Shown: positions 35,109 to 44,650, numbered from the stretch's first letter. The stretch is DNA of 64,000 bases from Methanofollis sp. W23 (GCF_017875325.1 NZ_JAGGMN010000001.1:124001-188000), one strand, 5' to 3'. A program made the numbers and translations. Notes: generated by a model not told the origin, from the sequence alone.

Positions 35109-35651
35109 GTGAGAGAGTTACGCATCCATGGCAGGGGTGGACAGGGGTCTGTCACTGCTGCCGAACTGATCGCCGTCGCCGCGTTTGAAGGCGGTGTCTA
35201 CTCCCAGGCCTTCCCGTCCTTTGGCGTCGAACGGCGGGGAGCCCCGGTGCAGGCATTTGTTCGCTTCAATGATAGGAAAGTTCGCCTGCGCAGTGAGGTC
35301 TACGAACCCGACTATGTGATCGTGCAGGACAGCACCCTGGTCGGTGACGTGGACGTCTTTGGCGGGATGAGAGAGGGCGGGATCGCCCTGATCAACACAG
35401 AAAAGGAGCTCTCGGTTGATGTCCCCGAAGGGGTAAAGGTGATCGTGATCGACGCGACCGCGATCGCCCTCCAGCACCTCGGCGTGCCGATCACCAACAC
35501 CACGCTCATCGGCGCCTTTGCCGCGGCCTCAGGTGAGATCGCCCTCCCGGCGCTTGAAAAGGCGTTGCGGGCTCGCTTCCCTGGAAAGCTCGGCGACAAG
35601 AACGTCGCAGCTGCTGAATATGCCTATAACCTCATCAAGGGTGAGGCCTGA
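35109..35651 (+). CDS. porC: Pyruvate:ferredoxin oxidoreductase, gamma subunit
   Basis: 180 residues, GTG start after a strong AGGTGGGG. RIHGRGGQGSVTAAELIAVAAFEGG and FPSFGVERRGAPVQAFVR are the gamma-domain hallmarks. First gene of porC-D-A-B, the four-subunit archaeal enzyme that interconverts pyruvate with acetyl-CoA, CO2 and reduced ferredoxin; in an autotrophic methanogen it runs toward pyruvate synthesis. It overlaps porD by one base (TGATG). Confidence 0.95.
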   Translation: MRELRIHGRGGQGSVTAAELIAVAAFEGGVYSQAFPSFGVERRGAPVQAFVRFNDRKVRLRSEVYEPDYVIVQDSTLVGDVDVFGGMREGGIALINTEKELSVDVPEGVKVIVIDATAIALQHLGVPITNTTLIGAFAAASGEIALPALEKALRARFPGKLGDKNVAAAEYAYNLIKGEA

Positions 35652-35911
35652 TGGCACTGAGAGTCGGGTGCGCCGCCCCCCCGGGCCGCGCTCATGACAA
35701 CAAGACCGGGTCCTGGCGCGTCTTCAAGCCTGTCTTCAAATACGAACAGTGTGTGAAATGTGGGCTCTGTGAAGTCGTATGCCCCGAAGGGTGTGTGTAT
35801 GAACGTGAAGACGGATACTATGTCGCGGACTACGACTACTGCAAGGGCTGTGGGCTCTGCGCTGAGGAATGTCCAGTGGATGACATCGAGATGGTCCAGG
35901 AGGAGAAGTAA
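35651..35911 (+). CDS. porD: Pyruvate:ferredoxin oxidoreductase, delta subunit (2[4Fe-4S] ferredoxin)
   Basis: 86 residues. Two CxxCxxCxxxC clusters (CVKCGLCEVVC and CKGCGLCAEEC) pass electrons from the TPP site to ferredoxin. About 25 residues precede the first cluster, as usual in PorD. One-base overlap with porC and three bases before porA. Confidence 0.95.
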   Translation: MALRVGCAAPPGRAHDNKTGSWRVFKPVFKYEQCVKCGLCEVVCPEGCVYEREDGYYVADYDYCKGCGLCAEECPVDDIEMVQEEK

Positions 35912-35914
35912 ACA

Positions 35915-37072
35915 ATGATGGAAATTCTTGAAGGCTCCCACGCGGTCGCCGAGGCTGTGAAGCGTTGCCGCCCCCAGGTGATCGCCGCATATCCGATCAC
36001 CCCCCAGACCCATATCGTCGAGGCGCTGGCCAGCATGGTTGCGGACTGCGACCTTGATGCCGACTATATCTGTGTTGAAAGTGAATTTTCCGCCCTCTCC
36101 GCCTGTCTTGGTGCAAGCGCTGCGGGTTCGAGGGTCTACTCCGCGACCACCTCCCAGGGACTGGCCCTGATGTTCGAGGTCTGCTTCAATGTGGCCGGGA
36201 TGCGTCAACCGATCGTGATGACCATCGCCAACCGTGCGATGGGGGCGCCCCTCAACATCTGGAACGACCAGCAGGACTCGATCTCGCTGCGCGACGCGGG
36301 CTGGATGCAGTTCTATGCCGAGGACAACCAGGAGGCAAATGACCTCCACTATATCGCCTACAAGGTGGCTGAGAACCACGACGTCCTTCTGCCGGCGATG
36401 GTCTGCTTCGACGGGTTCATCCTGACCCATACCTACGAACCGGTGGACATCCCCACCCAGGAAGAGGTCGACGCATTCCTCCCGGCCTATCAGCCAGTGA
36501 ACATCCTGGACGCCAAGAACCCGATGTCTCTTGGGATGTATGCGACTCCTGAGTATTACACAGAGTTCAGGTACGAGATCGAGGAGGCGATGAAGCGGGC
36601 ACGGAAGGTCTTTGCTGAGGTCGGTGCCGAGTTCGGCGAGACCTTCGGGCGCGACTATTCAGGGTTGATCGAGGGCTACCGCCTCGAGGACGCGGATGTT
36701 GCGCTTGTGGCGATGGGTTCGATCTGCGGGACTGTCAAGGACGCGGTCGACGAGATGCGCGAGGACGGCAAGAAGGTCGGTCTCCTGAAGATCAGAAGTT
36801 TCAGGCCCTTCCCGTCTGAAGAAGTGAAGGCGGCCCTTGCCGGTGTCTCGACAGTGGCGGTTCTGGACAAGAACATCTCGATCGGGCAGAAGGGGGCGGT
36901 CGCCCTTGAGGTGAGGGACGCCCTCTACGGCAGCAGCGGGGCCGAGGTGCTCGACTACATCATCGCCCTGGGTGGACGTGACGTGAGAAAACGCGATATC
37001 AGAGCGGTCGTTGACCTTGCCGAGAAGGGGATCGGCGATCAGTTCTATGGACTGAGGACGGAGGTGCTCTAA
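35915..37072 (+). CDS. porA: Pyruvate:ferredoxin oxidoreductase, alpha subunit
   Basis: 385 residues. AYPITPQTHIVEALA, VESEFSALSACLGASAAGSRVYSATTSQGLALM and NRAMGAPLNIWNDQQDS form the pyrimidine domain. The C-terminal part (GLLKIRSFRPFPSEEV, VAVLDKNISIGQKGAV) is the transketolase-C-like domain. It starts with tandem ATGs; the first is taken. It abuts porB with no gap. Confidence 0.96.
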   Translation: MMEILEGSHAVAEAVKRCRPQVIAAYPITPQTHIVEALASMVADCDLDADYICVESEFSALSACLGASAAGSRVYSATTSQGLALMFEVCFNVAGMRQPIVMTIANRAMGAPLNIWNDQQDSISLRDAGWMQFYAEDNQEANDLHYIAYKVAENHDVLLPAMVCFDGFILTHTYEPVDIPTQEEVDAFLPAYQPVNILDAKNPMSLGMYATPEYYTEFRYEIEEAMKRARKVFAEVGAEFGETFGRDYSGLIEGYRLEDADVALVAMGSICGTVKDAVDEMREDGKKVGLLKIRSFRPFPSEEVKAALAGVSTVAVLDKNISIGQKGAVALEVRDALYGSSGAEVLDYIIALGGRDVRKRDIRAVVDLAEKGIGDQFYGLRTEVL

Positions 37073-37957
37073 ATGGACCAGGAATCAGAACTCTTCCAGT
37101 GCGGTCACCGCGCCTGCGGCGGGTGTGGGCCTGCCCTGGCTGCAAAACTCATCCTGAAGGGCACGGGCCCGAACACGATCGTGGTGGCCTCGACTGGATG
37201 CATGGAGGTCTTCTCGACCCCGTACCCGGAGACAGCCTGGGGCGTGCCATGGATCCACTCACTCTTCGAGAATGCTGCGGCGGTGGCCTCGGGGATCGAG
37301 TCGTCCCTCAAGAAGCAGGGGCGCGACGAGAATGTCGTCTGTATCTGCGGTGACGGTGCCACCTTTGATATTGGGATGCTCTGCATCTCAGGGGCCTTTG
37401 AGCGGGGACACGATATCACCTATATCTGCTACGACAACGAGGCCTACATGAACACCGGGATCCAGCGTTCGGGTGCGACGCCGTACGACGCCAATACCAC
37501 CACCACCCCGGTGGGGAAGTGCTCGACCGGGAACCCGCGGCCCAAGAAGGATCTGCCTGCCATCCTGAATTCTCATGGGGCAAGTTATGTGGCGACGGCC
37601 TCTATGGCCTACCCGAATGACCTGATCAGGAAGGTGAAGCGTGCAATGGAGATCCATGGCCCCAACTACATCCAGGTCCACACGCCTTGCTGCACGGGCT
37701 GGGGTTTTGATGGTTCGCAGACGATGAACATCGGTCGTCTTGCCGTCGAGACCGGGCTCTGGGTCAACTACGAGATGGTGAACGGTGAACTGGAGCATGT
37801 CAGGAAGGTCGGGAGCCGCAAATCGGTCGACGAGTATCTTCAGGTCCAGAAGCGGTTCCGTCATCTCTTCAGGCCCAAGAAGAACGAAGAAGAGATCGCC
37901 AAGATCCAGGCGATCGCCGATCATAACGCCGAAGTGTTTGGCGTCGACCGGAAATAA
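37073..37957 (+). CDS. porB: Pyruvate:ferredoxin oxidoreductase, beta subunit
   Basis: 294 residues. TPP-binding subunit: CICGDGATFDIGMLCISGAFERGHDITYICYDNEAYMNTGIQRS is the GDG...N motif. Four cysteines for a proximal cluster: CGHRACGGCG near the N-terminus and HTPCCTGWG later. Last gene of the operon; an element-rich 1.6 kb gap follows. Confidence 0.96.
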   Translation: MDQESELFQCGHRACGGCGPALAAKLILKGTGPNTIVVASTGCMEVFSTPYPETAWGVPWIHSLFENAAAVASGIESSLKKQGRDENVVCICGDGATFDIGMLCISGAFERGHDITYICYDNEAYMNTGIQRSGATPYDANTTTTPVGKCSTGNPRPKKDLPAILNSHGASYVATASMAYPNDLIRKVKRAMEIHGPNYIQVHTPCCTGWGFDGSQTMNIGRLAVETGLWVNYEMVNGELEHVRKVGSRKSVDEYLQVQKRFRHLFRPKKNEEEIAKIQAIADHNAEVFGVDRK

Positions 37958-38049
37958 TATCTTTTTTGATCAGGTAGAATTTTTTGGTTCTGAGTTCATC
38001 CCCAAACTCTCCAACCTTACCTTTACAGAATATAGCGATGGATGATGAT

Positions 38050-38480
38050 TGAAAGATCCTCACCCTCTCGTAGCCTACCTAAAGAAACACCTATGGCCTT
38101 CCCGCACACTCGTGCCGGGGGCTCTTGCCCCCGGACACCCCCGGGATGGCGATAGGAGGAGGATGGCGTCTTTGTGATAATCACGAAAGAGGGATTACTG
38201 TCCTCCTCCCTATCTTCTGCGGGGGGCCCCGGGGGCGGCAGCGCCCCGGCGGAAGGAAGATACGCATTCAAAATTCATGGAAAGGAGTGTTTCAATTCAG
38301 GCCTCAGAGGGTTTTGGGATATGCTCTCTGTAAAATCGGACATGAAGCGAGGGCACGCTTCAAGCATACTGGATGAAAATTTCCCGTCGCTTGCTTTCTT
38401 CTCTCTTGGGCCGGTAAGGCAAAGGCTCGATCATTCAGGAGATCTCTCTGCAATCTGTGTATCAGTCCTGAAGAGGTTTG
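38050..38480 (+). repeat. Rearranged long-element sequence
   Basis: Left-type segment: GGCCTTCCCGCACACTCGTGCCGGGGGCTCTTGCCCCCGG, GATGGCGATAGGAGG, CTGTCCTCCTCCCTATCTTC. Then GGGGGCGGCAGCGCCCCGG and a reversed interior piece ending CAGGAGATCTCTCTGCAATCTGTGTATCAG, which also occurs near 12650. Both termini are missing. Confidence 0.55.
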
Positions 38481-38488
38481 ATAAACTC

Positions 38489-38717
38489 GGCTCTGTAGAA
38501 ACTCTTTGGACAGTTCTCTCTGCGGGGGCTTGGCCGCTCCCCAAACCCCCCGCGAGCACGATTGGTTGTGGACTGCAACGCACTTGTTAGGGTTATCTAT
38601 TCTGCCTTCCAGATCGCATCGTGATCTCGGGGGTCTGGGGGCGGCGCCCCCGGCCAAAGAGGTGGGAAGGCAGGTGACACACATCCCCCACACAATAGGT
38701 GAGGGTTTCTACAGAAC
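38489..38717 (-). mobile_element. Short (about 229 bp) MITE-like element
   Basis: GGCTCTGTAGAAACTC to GGGTTTCTACAGA, with GGGGGCTTGGCCGCTCCCC, GGGGGCGGCGCCCCCGGCC, AAGAGGTGGGAAGGCAGGTGACACAC inside. The terminal GCC on the right appears lost (ACAGAACTCAC), so the target duplication (ATAAACTC on the left) cannot be confirmed. Confidence 0.75.
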
Positions 38718-38734
38718 TCACTTTTTCTTAGTTC

Positions 38735-39136
38735 GAGTATGATTCAACCGCCTTCCTTCATGCTCCCGGCAGGAGCGTGGGGGAGGGCAGGAGAGTGTTG
38801 GGATGACCTCCATGAAAATGATCCTGACGATGAACCCGGAAGTTTGTATGATGATTTCTCCTCACCGGGTTCCTCCAGACCTGATCTACGAACTCCAGAA
38901 ATCCTCTCAGAATGATCAGCCCCCTCATCACCATATCTTCACCGTCGTCTCGCGCCTGAGGGGGTGCCGTCGGACCCCCACGGACGAAGATAACTGAGGG
39001 GCGGCAGTGAGGCGGCGATCTCACATAATGTCCTGTGCTGAAGGGGCGGGTACGGATCCACACGCCCTGGAGACCCGCGACCGTGTTCAATCGCGTATGC
39101 GTGAGCCGGGGGTTCATGATCGATTCTACAGAGCCC
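38735..39136 (+). mobile_element. Long-type element (about 400 bp)
   Basis: CGAGTATGATTCAACCGCCTTCC, CCATGAAAATGATCCTGACG, GAATGATCAGCCCCC, CGTCGTCTCGCGCC and TTCAATCGCGTATGCGTGAGC lead to the end GATTCTACAGAGCC. It has lost the left terminus and the first central hairpin. Confidence 0.65.
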
Positions 39137-39595
39137 TACAAAGTTACATTGTCATCAAGTGCGCTTGAGGCCGCTCACCACATGCTAAATTCTACAGGGC
39201 CAATTGATGGAAGATGAAGACGGGGTGGGCTCGCCCCTCCGAGATCAGGGTTCATCTCCACCTGTGAGGCTTCACCGCCTGGTTCCTCTCCTCGCTCTAT
39301 GACGGGTGGAGGGAGCGCTCCATCATCACCACTCATCCATTTCCCCTTTTCGACGGGTCAATCTGCGGGTGAACCTGATAGAGAGAGGAGTTCTTCTGCA
39401 AAACCCCGGACCTTCGAAAGACATTAACCCACAGAACTACAACTGATTTCCCATGAACGGCGCCCTCCTGAGTCGTGTATCCCTGGCGATCTCGTCGGGG
39501 ACCATCGTCGTCACGTCGCGTGCAGCGGCATCTCCCCCACGCGCAGGGACCATCTTAACCAGACCGGAAAATAGACCCGATCTCAGGACGGCGTC
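39137..39595. other. Gene-free region upstream of the nitrilase gene
   Basis: Contains a second loose TTCTACAGGGCC end at about 39190-39203 and otherwise unique DNA. A 45-codon frame on the plus strand (39453-39590) and a 38-codon frame on the minus strand (39437-39553) exist, but neither has a ribosome-binding site or recognisable sequence. Confidence 0.4.
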
Positions 39596-40336
39596 ATGAA
39601 GATCTGCTGTGCCGAGGTCGAGACAGGGGTGACGGTGGCCGAGAGCCTTGTGCATGCCGCCCGGTGCATCGCCGCCGCCGCCCGCGCCGGGGCCGATCTC
39701 GTCCTCTTCCCTGAGCAGTTTGCGACGGGGTGGTCGCCGGTGCACCCGGTGGCCGCCCCCTCCCTCCTCCCGGCCCTTGCAGAGAGTGCGGCCGGTCATG
39801 GGGTCTGGGTCGTCGGGTCCTCGATGGAAGGAGAGGAGATGCCGCAGAACACCGCCTGGGCCGTCGGGCCTGACGGCGAAGTCCATGCCCGCTATGCCAA
39901 GGTCCATCTCTTCACCCCCCTGGGTGAAGATCAGACCTGCTCGGCAGGCGACCGTCCGGCGGTCTTTGATGCCGGCGGCGTCCGCTTCGGGCTTGCGATC
40001 TGCTATGACCTCAGGTTCCCTGAACTCTTTCTTCATTATGCCGGGTGCGGGGTCGAGTGCATCCTCGTCCCGGCGGCATGGCCGCGTGAGAGACGCTCCC
40101 AATGGGCTGTCCTGGCAAGGGCACGGGCCCTTGATGCAGGATGTTATCTGGCGGGCGCGAACGCGTACGGTGGGTCGTGCATCGTCGCCCCTGATGGCGA
40201 TCAGATCGGAGAGCGGCGCGGGAGAATAGTCTATGGTGCGCTCGACCCGTCGAGGGTCGCCGGGATGCGCGCCTCGATCCCGATCATGAGAGACCGGAGG
40301 CCTGCTCTCTATGCACAGTGGGAGGACAGACGGTGA
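39596..40336 (+). CDS. Carbon-nitrogen hydrolase (nitrilase/omega-amidase-like)
   Basis: 246 residues with the Glu-Lys-Cys triad: FPEQF (E at about 41), YAKVHLFTPLGE (K) and GLAICYDLRFPELF (C). It is closest in plan to omega-amidase/NIT2-type or deaminated-glutathione amidases, but the substrate cannot be assigned. It overlaps the next gene by four bases (GTGA). Confidence 0.88.
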   Translation: MKICCAEVETGVTVAESLVHAARCIAAAARAGADLVLFPEQFATGWSPVHPVAAPSLLPALAESAAGHGVWVVGSSMEGEEMPQNTAWAVGPDGEVHARYAKVHLFTPLGEDQTCSAGDRPAVFDAGGVRFGLAICYDLRFPELFLHYAGCGVECILVPAAWPRERRSQWAVLARARALDAGCYLAGANAYGGSCIVAPDGDQIGERRGRIVYGALDPSRVAGMRASIPIMRDRRPALYAQWEDRR

Positions 40337-41046
40337 AAGGTGACGAACACCTCAGCATCAGCCTTGCAACGGCCGCAACGGTCCTGGCCCCGCTCCTGCT
40401 CACTATCCCGCCAGGGTGGACGGTCGCCGCCCTCTTCGGGGTCTTCATCGGTGCGCTTGCTCCCGATGCCGACGCTAACGACTCGGCGATCTTTCACACC
40501 CGTATGCCTGGCAGGCGCAACAGACGGGTCTACTTCCTCCCGATCTTCGGCTACGGGATCAAGTACCTTGTTTACTACCCGATCTCGCTCCCCTTCATCC
40601 TTCTCCTCGGCGAGCGCGGGATGCCCAGGCACCGTGGGCTCCTCCACTCTGTGATCGGGCTCGTCCTGATGACCCTGGTCGTCGGGTTCTATGCCTGGCT
40701 CCTCGGGACGGCACTGCTTGGCTTCCCCTGGAACGAGACCGTCGTGGCCTTCCTCCTCGGCCTCTTTGGTGGAGCGGTCTTCCACCTCCTCGAGGACTCG
40801 TGCACGAAGAGCGGGGTTGCCTGGCTCTTCCCCTTCTCAGGGCACCGGACACGGGGGGGGATCACCACCGGCAACGGCGACCGCCGCCCGATGCTCTATG
40901 CCGGGGTGATGAGCGCGGGGGCGGTCGGTATCTTCGCGGCCTCTGTCATGGGCCTGGTGCCGGCAGAGTTCGTCCCCTGGAGTGGGGCGGCGACCGCCGG
41001 CGTGCTCTGGGTGGTCTTCCTGATCGTCAGTCGGTTTGGGAGATAG
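40333..41046 (+). CDS. Membrane-bound metal-dependent hydrolase (YdjM/DUF457-like)
   Basis: 237 residues from GTG 40333 (VKGDEHLSISLAT), which overlaps the preceding TGA. Six or so membrane helices. Metal-ligand motifs HLSISLAT, ALAPDADAND and MPRHRGLLHSVIG match the LexA-regulated YdjM/DUF457 family of predicted phospholipase C-like hydrolases. Coupled translation with the amidase suggests related roles, but none is known. Confidence 0.8.
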   Translation: MKGDEHLSISLATAATVLAPLLLTIPPGWTVAALFGVFIGALAPDADANDSAIFHTRMPGRRNRRVYFLPIFGYGIKYLVYYPISLPFILLLGERGMPRHRGLLHSVIGLVLMTLVVGFYAWLLGTALLGFPWNETVVAFLLGLFGGAVFHLLEDSCTKSGVAWLFPFSGHRTRGGITTGNGDRRPMLYAGVMSAGAVGIFAASVMGLVPAEFVPWSGAATAGVLWVVFLIVSRFGR

Positions 41047-41265
41047 GGTGATGGATTTCGCCTGGGGTGCGACGGCCCCTTGATCAAGACCACTCTCGCC
41101 TCTCTCCTGGAGAAGAGAAGATTGGAGAGGGTTGTATCGTCTTCATGAAGGATCAGGATCGTCCATCACCCGGCCGAAATTTTCGGCACTGGCACCAACC
41201 CAGACCAATCCTGATCTCCTCCCCCAAGCCGAATTTTCATCTACCCGGACGACCAACATTCTCCT

Positions 41266-42471
41266 ATGTATCGTCTCTCGTGCATCCACTGTGGTGCCGA
41301 ATACGCGCCCGGCGAGATCATCTATACATGCCCGAAGTGTGGACACCTGCTCACCGTCGAATATGACCTGAATACCATCTCCGTGACCAAGGACGAGTGG
41401 GCCCGCCGCCCCCTCTCGGTCTGGCGCTACCGGGAACTCCTCCCGGTCACCATCAAACCGGTCAGCCTCCAGGAAGGGGGCACGCCCCTCTACCACCTGG
41501 ATCGGATCGGGAAAGAACTCGGTCTCCCGCACCTCTATGCCAAGCATGAAGGGATGAACCCGACCGGCTCATTCAAGGACCGGGGGATGACCGTCGGGGT
41601 CTCGATGGCCCTCCAGCTCGGGATGAAGAGCGTGGCCTGTGCGAGCACCGGCAACACCTCGGCCAGTCTGTCTGCATACGCGGCGAAAGCCGGCGTCCCG
41701 GCAGTCGTCCTCCTCCCGGCAGGCAAAGTCGCCCTCGGCAAGGTCGCCCAGGCCCTGATGCACGGCGCCAAAGTGATCGCAATCAAAGACAACTTCGACC
41801 GCGCCCTTGAACTGGTCCGCGAGCTCTGTATCAAACACGGGATCTATCTGTTGAACTCGGTCAACCCCTACCGTCTTGAAGGACAGAAGACCATCGCGTT
41901 CGAGGCCGTCGACCAGCTCGGCGACGTCCCCGACCGTTTCGTCCTCCCGGTCGGGAACGCAGGCAACATCTCCGCGGCCTACAAGGGGCTGCGCGAGCTC
42001 GAAGGTCTCGGGTTCATCGACCGCCTCCCGATGATGACCGGGATCCAGGCGGCCGGTTCGCAGCCTGTGGTGCAGGCCGTCGAAGGCAGTCTCCCTGAGG
42101 TCGTGCCCCAGGCAAACCCTGAGACCGTGGCCACCGCGATCAGGATCGGCGCACCGGTCAATGCCGAGAAGGCCCTGACCGCGATCAGGGCGACCGGCGG
42201 CACGGCCGCGGCGGTGACCGACGAAGAGATCCTCAGCATGCAGCGCGATCTTGCCCAGAAGGAGGGGATCGGGGTCGAACCCGCCTCTGCGGCCTCGGTC
42301 GCGGGGATCAAGAAACTTGTTGAGGAAGGGGCGATCGACAGGGACGAGCGGATTGTCTGTGTCGTGACCGGGCACCTCCTCAAAGATCCAGAGACGGTGA
42401 TCAAACAATGTCAGCCTCCGATCGAGATCGAGGCCACCGAGCAGGCCTTGCTCTCTGTCTTGCACTTATAA
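41266..42471 (+). CDS. thrC: Threonine synthase
   Basis: 401 residues. The N-terminal zinc ribbon has CIHC and CPKC. The PLP lysine is K104 in NPTGSFKDRGM, and GNTSASLSAYAAKAG and PVGNAGNISAAYKG are fold-type II phosphate-binding loops. Converts O-phosphohomoserine to threonine. The 219-base upstream gap has a palindromic CCGAAATTTTCGG at 41176-41188 and no clear attenuator. The 3' end overlaps the next gene by 64 bases. Confidence 0.95.
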   Translation: MYRLSCIHCGAEYAPGEIIYTCPKCGHLLTVEYDLNTISVTKDEWARRPLSVWRYRELLPVTIKPVSLQEGGTPLYHLDRIGKELGLPHLYAKHEGMNPTGSFKDRGMTVGVSMALQLGMKSVACASTGNTSASLSAYAAKAGVPAVVLLPAGKVALGKVAQALMHGAKVIAIKDNFDRALELVRELCIKHGIYLLNSVNPYRLEGQKTIAFEAVDQLGDVPDRFVLPVGNAGNISAAYKGLRELEGLGFIDRLPMMTGIQAAGSQPVVQAVEGSLPEVVPQANPETVATAIRIGAPVNAEKALTAIRATGGTAAAVTDEEILSMQRDLAQKEGIGVEPASAASVAGIKKLVEEGAIDRDERIVCVVTGHLLKDPETVIKQCQPPIEIEATEQALLSVLHL

Positions 42472-43055
42472 TCACGCTTGCGGTGCCAGTCTCGGCCTTC
42501 AATGCAACGGTCGAGGTGCTCCCTGGAGGCGATGCCTACCAGGGGGCGGTCACCCTTGTCAACGAGAGTGAATACTCCTTCTGGAAACCAGGGCATCTTG
42601 GTGAGACCCTCACATTGGAGGTGGAGAATGTCACGGTCTCCGGGGAATGCGGGACAAATTGCACCTATACCTGGGAGAATAAAAATACCGTCTCTTTCGA
42701 GCAGGGCAACGTGACCGTGGGCTATGAGGCCGAGGTCAAGAGCAGAGACCTCCAGGTCCTCATGACCGAACCTTCCAATATCACCCTCACCCTGCCAGAA
42801 GATCTCATGGTCTCCAACCCCCTCCTCGGGTGGACAAGCACCGGTGCCGAGGTAAAGGAGGAAGAAAACGGGACTACTATGGTCCAGTGGGAGAATACCC
42901 GGTACGCTGAAGTCCGTTTCTATGACTCAGGTCAGGAACAACTTCTCTATATCTTCGGTTCTGTCTGGGTGGCGGTTGCGGCGGTGCTCCTCTTCCCGTA
43001 CCTGCTCCTCCGCCGGCAGAGGCCGCCTGAGATCCCTCCGCCTGAAAAGCCCTAA
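42408..43055 (+). CDS. Secreted, membrane-anchored protein (DUF5803-like)
   Basis: 215 residues. A signal peptide ALCLALIITLAVPVSAFNA (about 14-32) leads to an extracellular beta-rich domain with six N-glycosylation sequons (for example NVTVSGE, NCTYTWE, NGTTMVQ). A C-terminal membrane helix (YIFGSVWVAVAAVLLFPYLLL) and a basic Pro-rich tail follow. The plan fits the DUF5803 family of haloarchaea and methanogens; I am moderately sure. The start ATG lies inside thrC. A T-rich stretch at 43151-43166 may end the transcript. Confidence 0.75.
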   Translation: MSASDRDRGHRAGLALCLALIITLAVPVSAFNATVEVLPGGDAYQGAVTLVNESEYSFWKPGHLGETLTLEVENVTVSGECGTNCTYTWENKNTVSFEQGNVTVGYEAEVKSRDLQVLMTEPSNITLTLPEDLMVSNPLLGWTSTGAEVKEEENGTTMVQWENTRYAEVRFYDSGQEQLLYIFGSVWVAVAAVLLFPYLLLRRQRPPEIPPPEKP

Positions 43056-43182
43056 CTAAGACCGACTCAACCCTGGAACCCCTGGGCTCATCGGGGCCAC
43101 CGCCCTCGTGCCTGCCGCCGCCCTGGGGCATCTTCAATACAGGGTTCTTAGTTTCTTTTTTCTCCTTCAATTCAGGACATCT

Positions 43183-43476
43183 TCAGACGACCGTGACCTC
43201 GATCCAGCGTTTCGCGATCCCGGCGTCCTGTTTCAGGTATAGGTGCCTGGCCTGCACTCATGAGATGCCGAGAGACTGATCTCTGCCTGGTGGGTGGAGT
43301 TTGCCTCTGCATGGAAGATCGCCGGGTCGATCCCGATCAGGAGCCCGCCAGGTATTGGGCACTGCTCTTCCTGAGCAGCACCGGTGCCCGACTACCTCCT
43401 CGTCACCCCTCCTGGTGTAGGCCACGACCGATATCGCTGCGATGAGAAGGCCAAGTACGATACACTCGATGAGCAT
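43183..43476 (-). pseudogene. Frameshifted remnant of a signal-anchored Ig-like surface protein
   Basis: On the minus strand an ATG at 43476, preceded by CAGGAGAG, starts MLIECIVLGLLIAAISVVAYTRRGDEE. One frameshift later the text continues GLLIGIDPAIFHAEANSTHQAEISLS and PGTY, then a second shift gives HLYLKQDAGIAKRWIEVTVV and a stop at 43183. The pieces form a coherent membrane-anchored domain of the NEW3/Ig-like type (xVDPAxxxAEAG...PGTYxxxL). Two shifts in under 300 bases make it a decayed gene. It abuts element sequence. Confidence 0.6.
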
Positions 43477-43509
43477 ATCCCAGAACTCTCCTGGGGTGAA
43501 TATCTTCTC

Positions 43510-43981
43510 GAACTGAAATGCATCCTTCCAGAAATTCGAAACCCTCTCCTCCACCGGACCCCCAGGGAATGGCGATTGGAGGGGAATCGCTGAAGGATAG
43601 ATCTGGCGAGGGTCATCTATTCTGGATCGAGTGCATGCCGTCTGCTTCAAGGTTACCTTCATTCTCCCAATTGTGAGGCAGGGGGACTGGGGGGCGGCAC
43701 ACCCCCGGCAGAAGATATGCATTCAAAATTTCTGGAAAGGAGTGCTTCGGTTTGAGGGAATGTTCAGGCTTTAGGGAGTGTATGGATATGCGTTTCGCGA
43801 GACGTGTGTCGCCGTCTCGCGCCTGGGACCTCCACCCCTGGACCCCCAAGGATGAAGATTGAGGGGAAGGCACAATCGATGGACATGAAGGGGGGGTGCG
43901 CTCCCCAGTTCTATCGTGACGCCGGGAACCTGGGGGTGCACCCCCCGCAGAGATAACAACTTTGAGGATTATTACAGAGCC
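43510..43981 (+). mobile_element. Degenerate element(s)
   Basis: Mixed blocks: CCCCAGGGAATGGCGATTGG, GGGGGGCGGCACACCCCCGGC, CATTCAAAATTTCTGGAAAGGAGTG (also at 38266), GGGGAAGGCACAATCGATGGACATG and GGGGGTGCACCCCCC, ending GAGGATTATTACAGAGCC. At least two rearranged copies. Confidence 0.55.
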
Positions 43982-44158
43982 CATAAATGATATATGCCTG
44001 TGGATATATCTCCTCGTGTAGGAAGGTCATTGATCTCCTGAACGAAATCCTGCCAGCATCCTCCAGACACTCGGGAGTTCCAGATGGGGGTGAAGGGAGA
44101 GAGAACACTATTCAGAAGAGGGTATCATTTTTCCACTGGAAAGGTGGGAGAAAGAACA

Positions 44159-44644
44159 ATGAGAAAACATATCGGAGCACGATTTTGGGGTGTGCTTCTG
44201 GGAGTAGTCCTCATCGGAGCGATCTTTGTTCCACAGGTCAGTGCTGATAAGTCTGGCGGAAGCTGGATTGATTCTTTTGATCAATGGGTTGAACCGCGTG
44301 ATATGTCGATGTATAACAAAGAGATCATCATCGAAGAACCCAATTACACGATGAGTCCTGAAGAGGTGGAAAGAACCCCGGGGCTGGTGGTTCTCGATAA
44401 AAATGCAAGTCTCTGTTTCTTTGAGTCGGGGATGAAAATAGATTCTTTTCAAGGCTATACAGTACATCTGACGGCTATTGATGATTCGGCAGAGGCAGTT
44501 GAACCAGAGAGAGAAGACGATGATGATAAGTGGATGAACTGGACAACTCCGTGGCGCCGGTCTGGAGACGCCATGGAAGGTCTCTCGTCACTCTCAGAAT
44601 TATGTATGCTCCTCACTCCGAAAAGTGGAGATGGAATATTCTGA
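44159..44644 (+). CDS. Secreted protein of unknown function
   Basis: 161 residues from ATG 44159, preceded by GGTGGGAG at good spacing. Signal peptide RFWGVLLGVVLIGAIFVPQVSAD, then a mature part with DSFDQWVEPRDMSMYN, EEPNYTMSPEEVERTPGLVVLDKNASLCFFESG and an acidic EPEREDDDDKWMNWT stretch. The base composition is lower in GC than the neighbours. The last 30 residues look less ordered, so the gene may be truncated by the element that begins seven bases after the stop. No family recognised. Confidence 0.6.
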   Translation: MRKHIGARFWGVLLGVVLIGAIFVPQVSADKSGGSWIDSFDQWVEPRDMSMYNKEIIIEEPNYTMSPEEVERTPGLVVLDKNASLCFFESGMKIDSFQGYTVHLTAIDDSAEAVEPEREDDDDKWMNWTTPWRRSGDAMEGLSSLSELCMLLTPKSGDGIF

Positions 44645-44650
44645 TTAAAT

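Noticed and set aside
39437-39590. Small genes of 38 and 45 codons on opposite strands
   Set aside because: No ribosome-binding site and no recognisable sequence.
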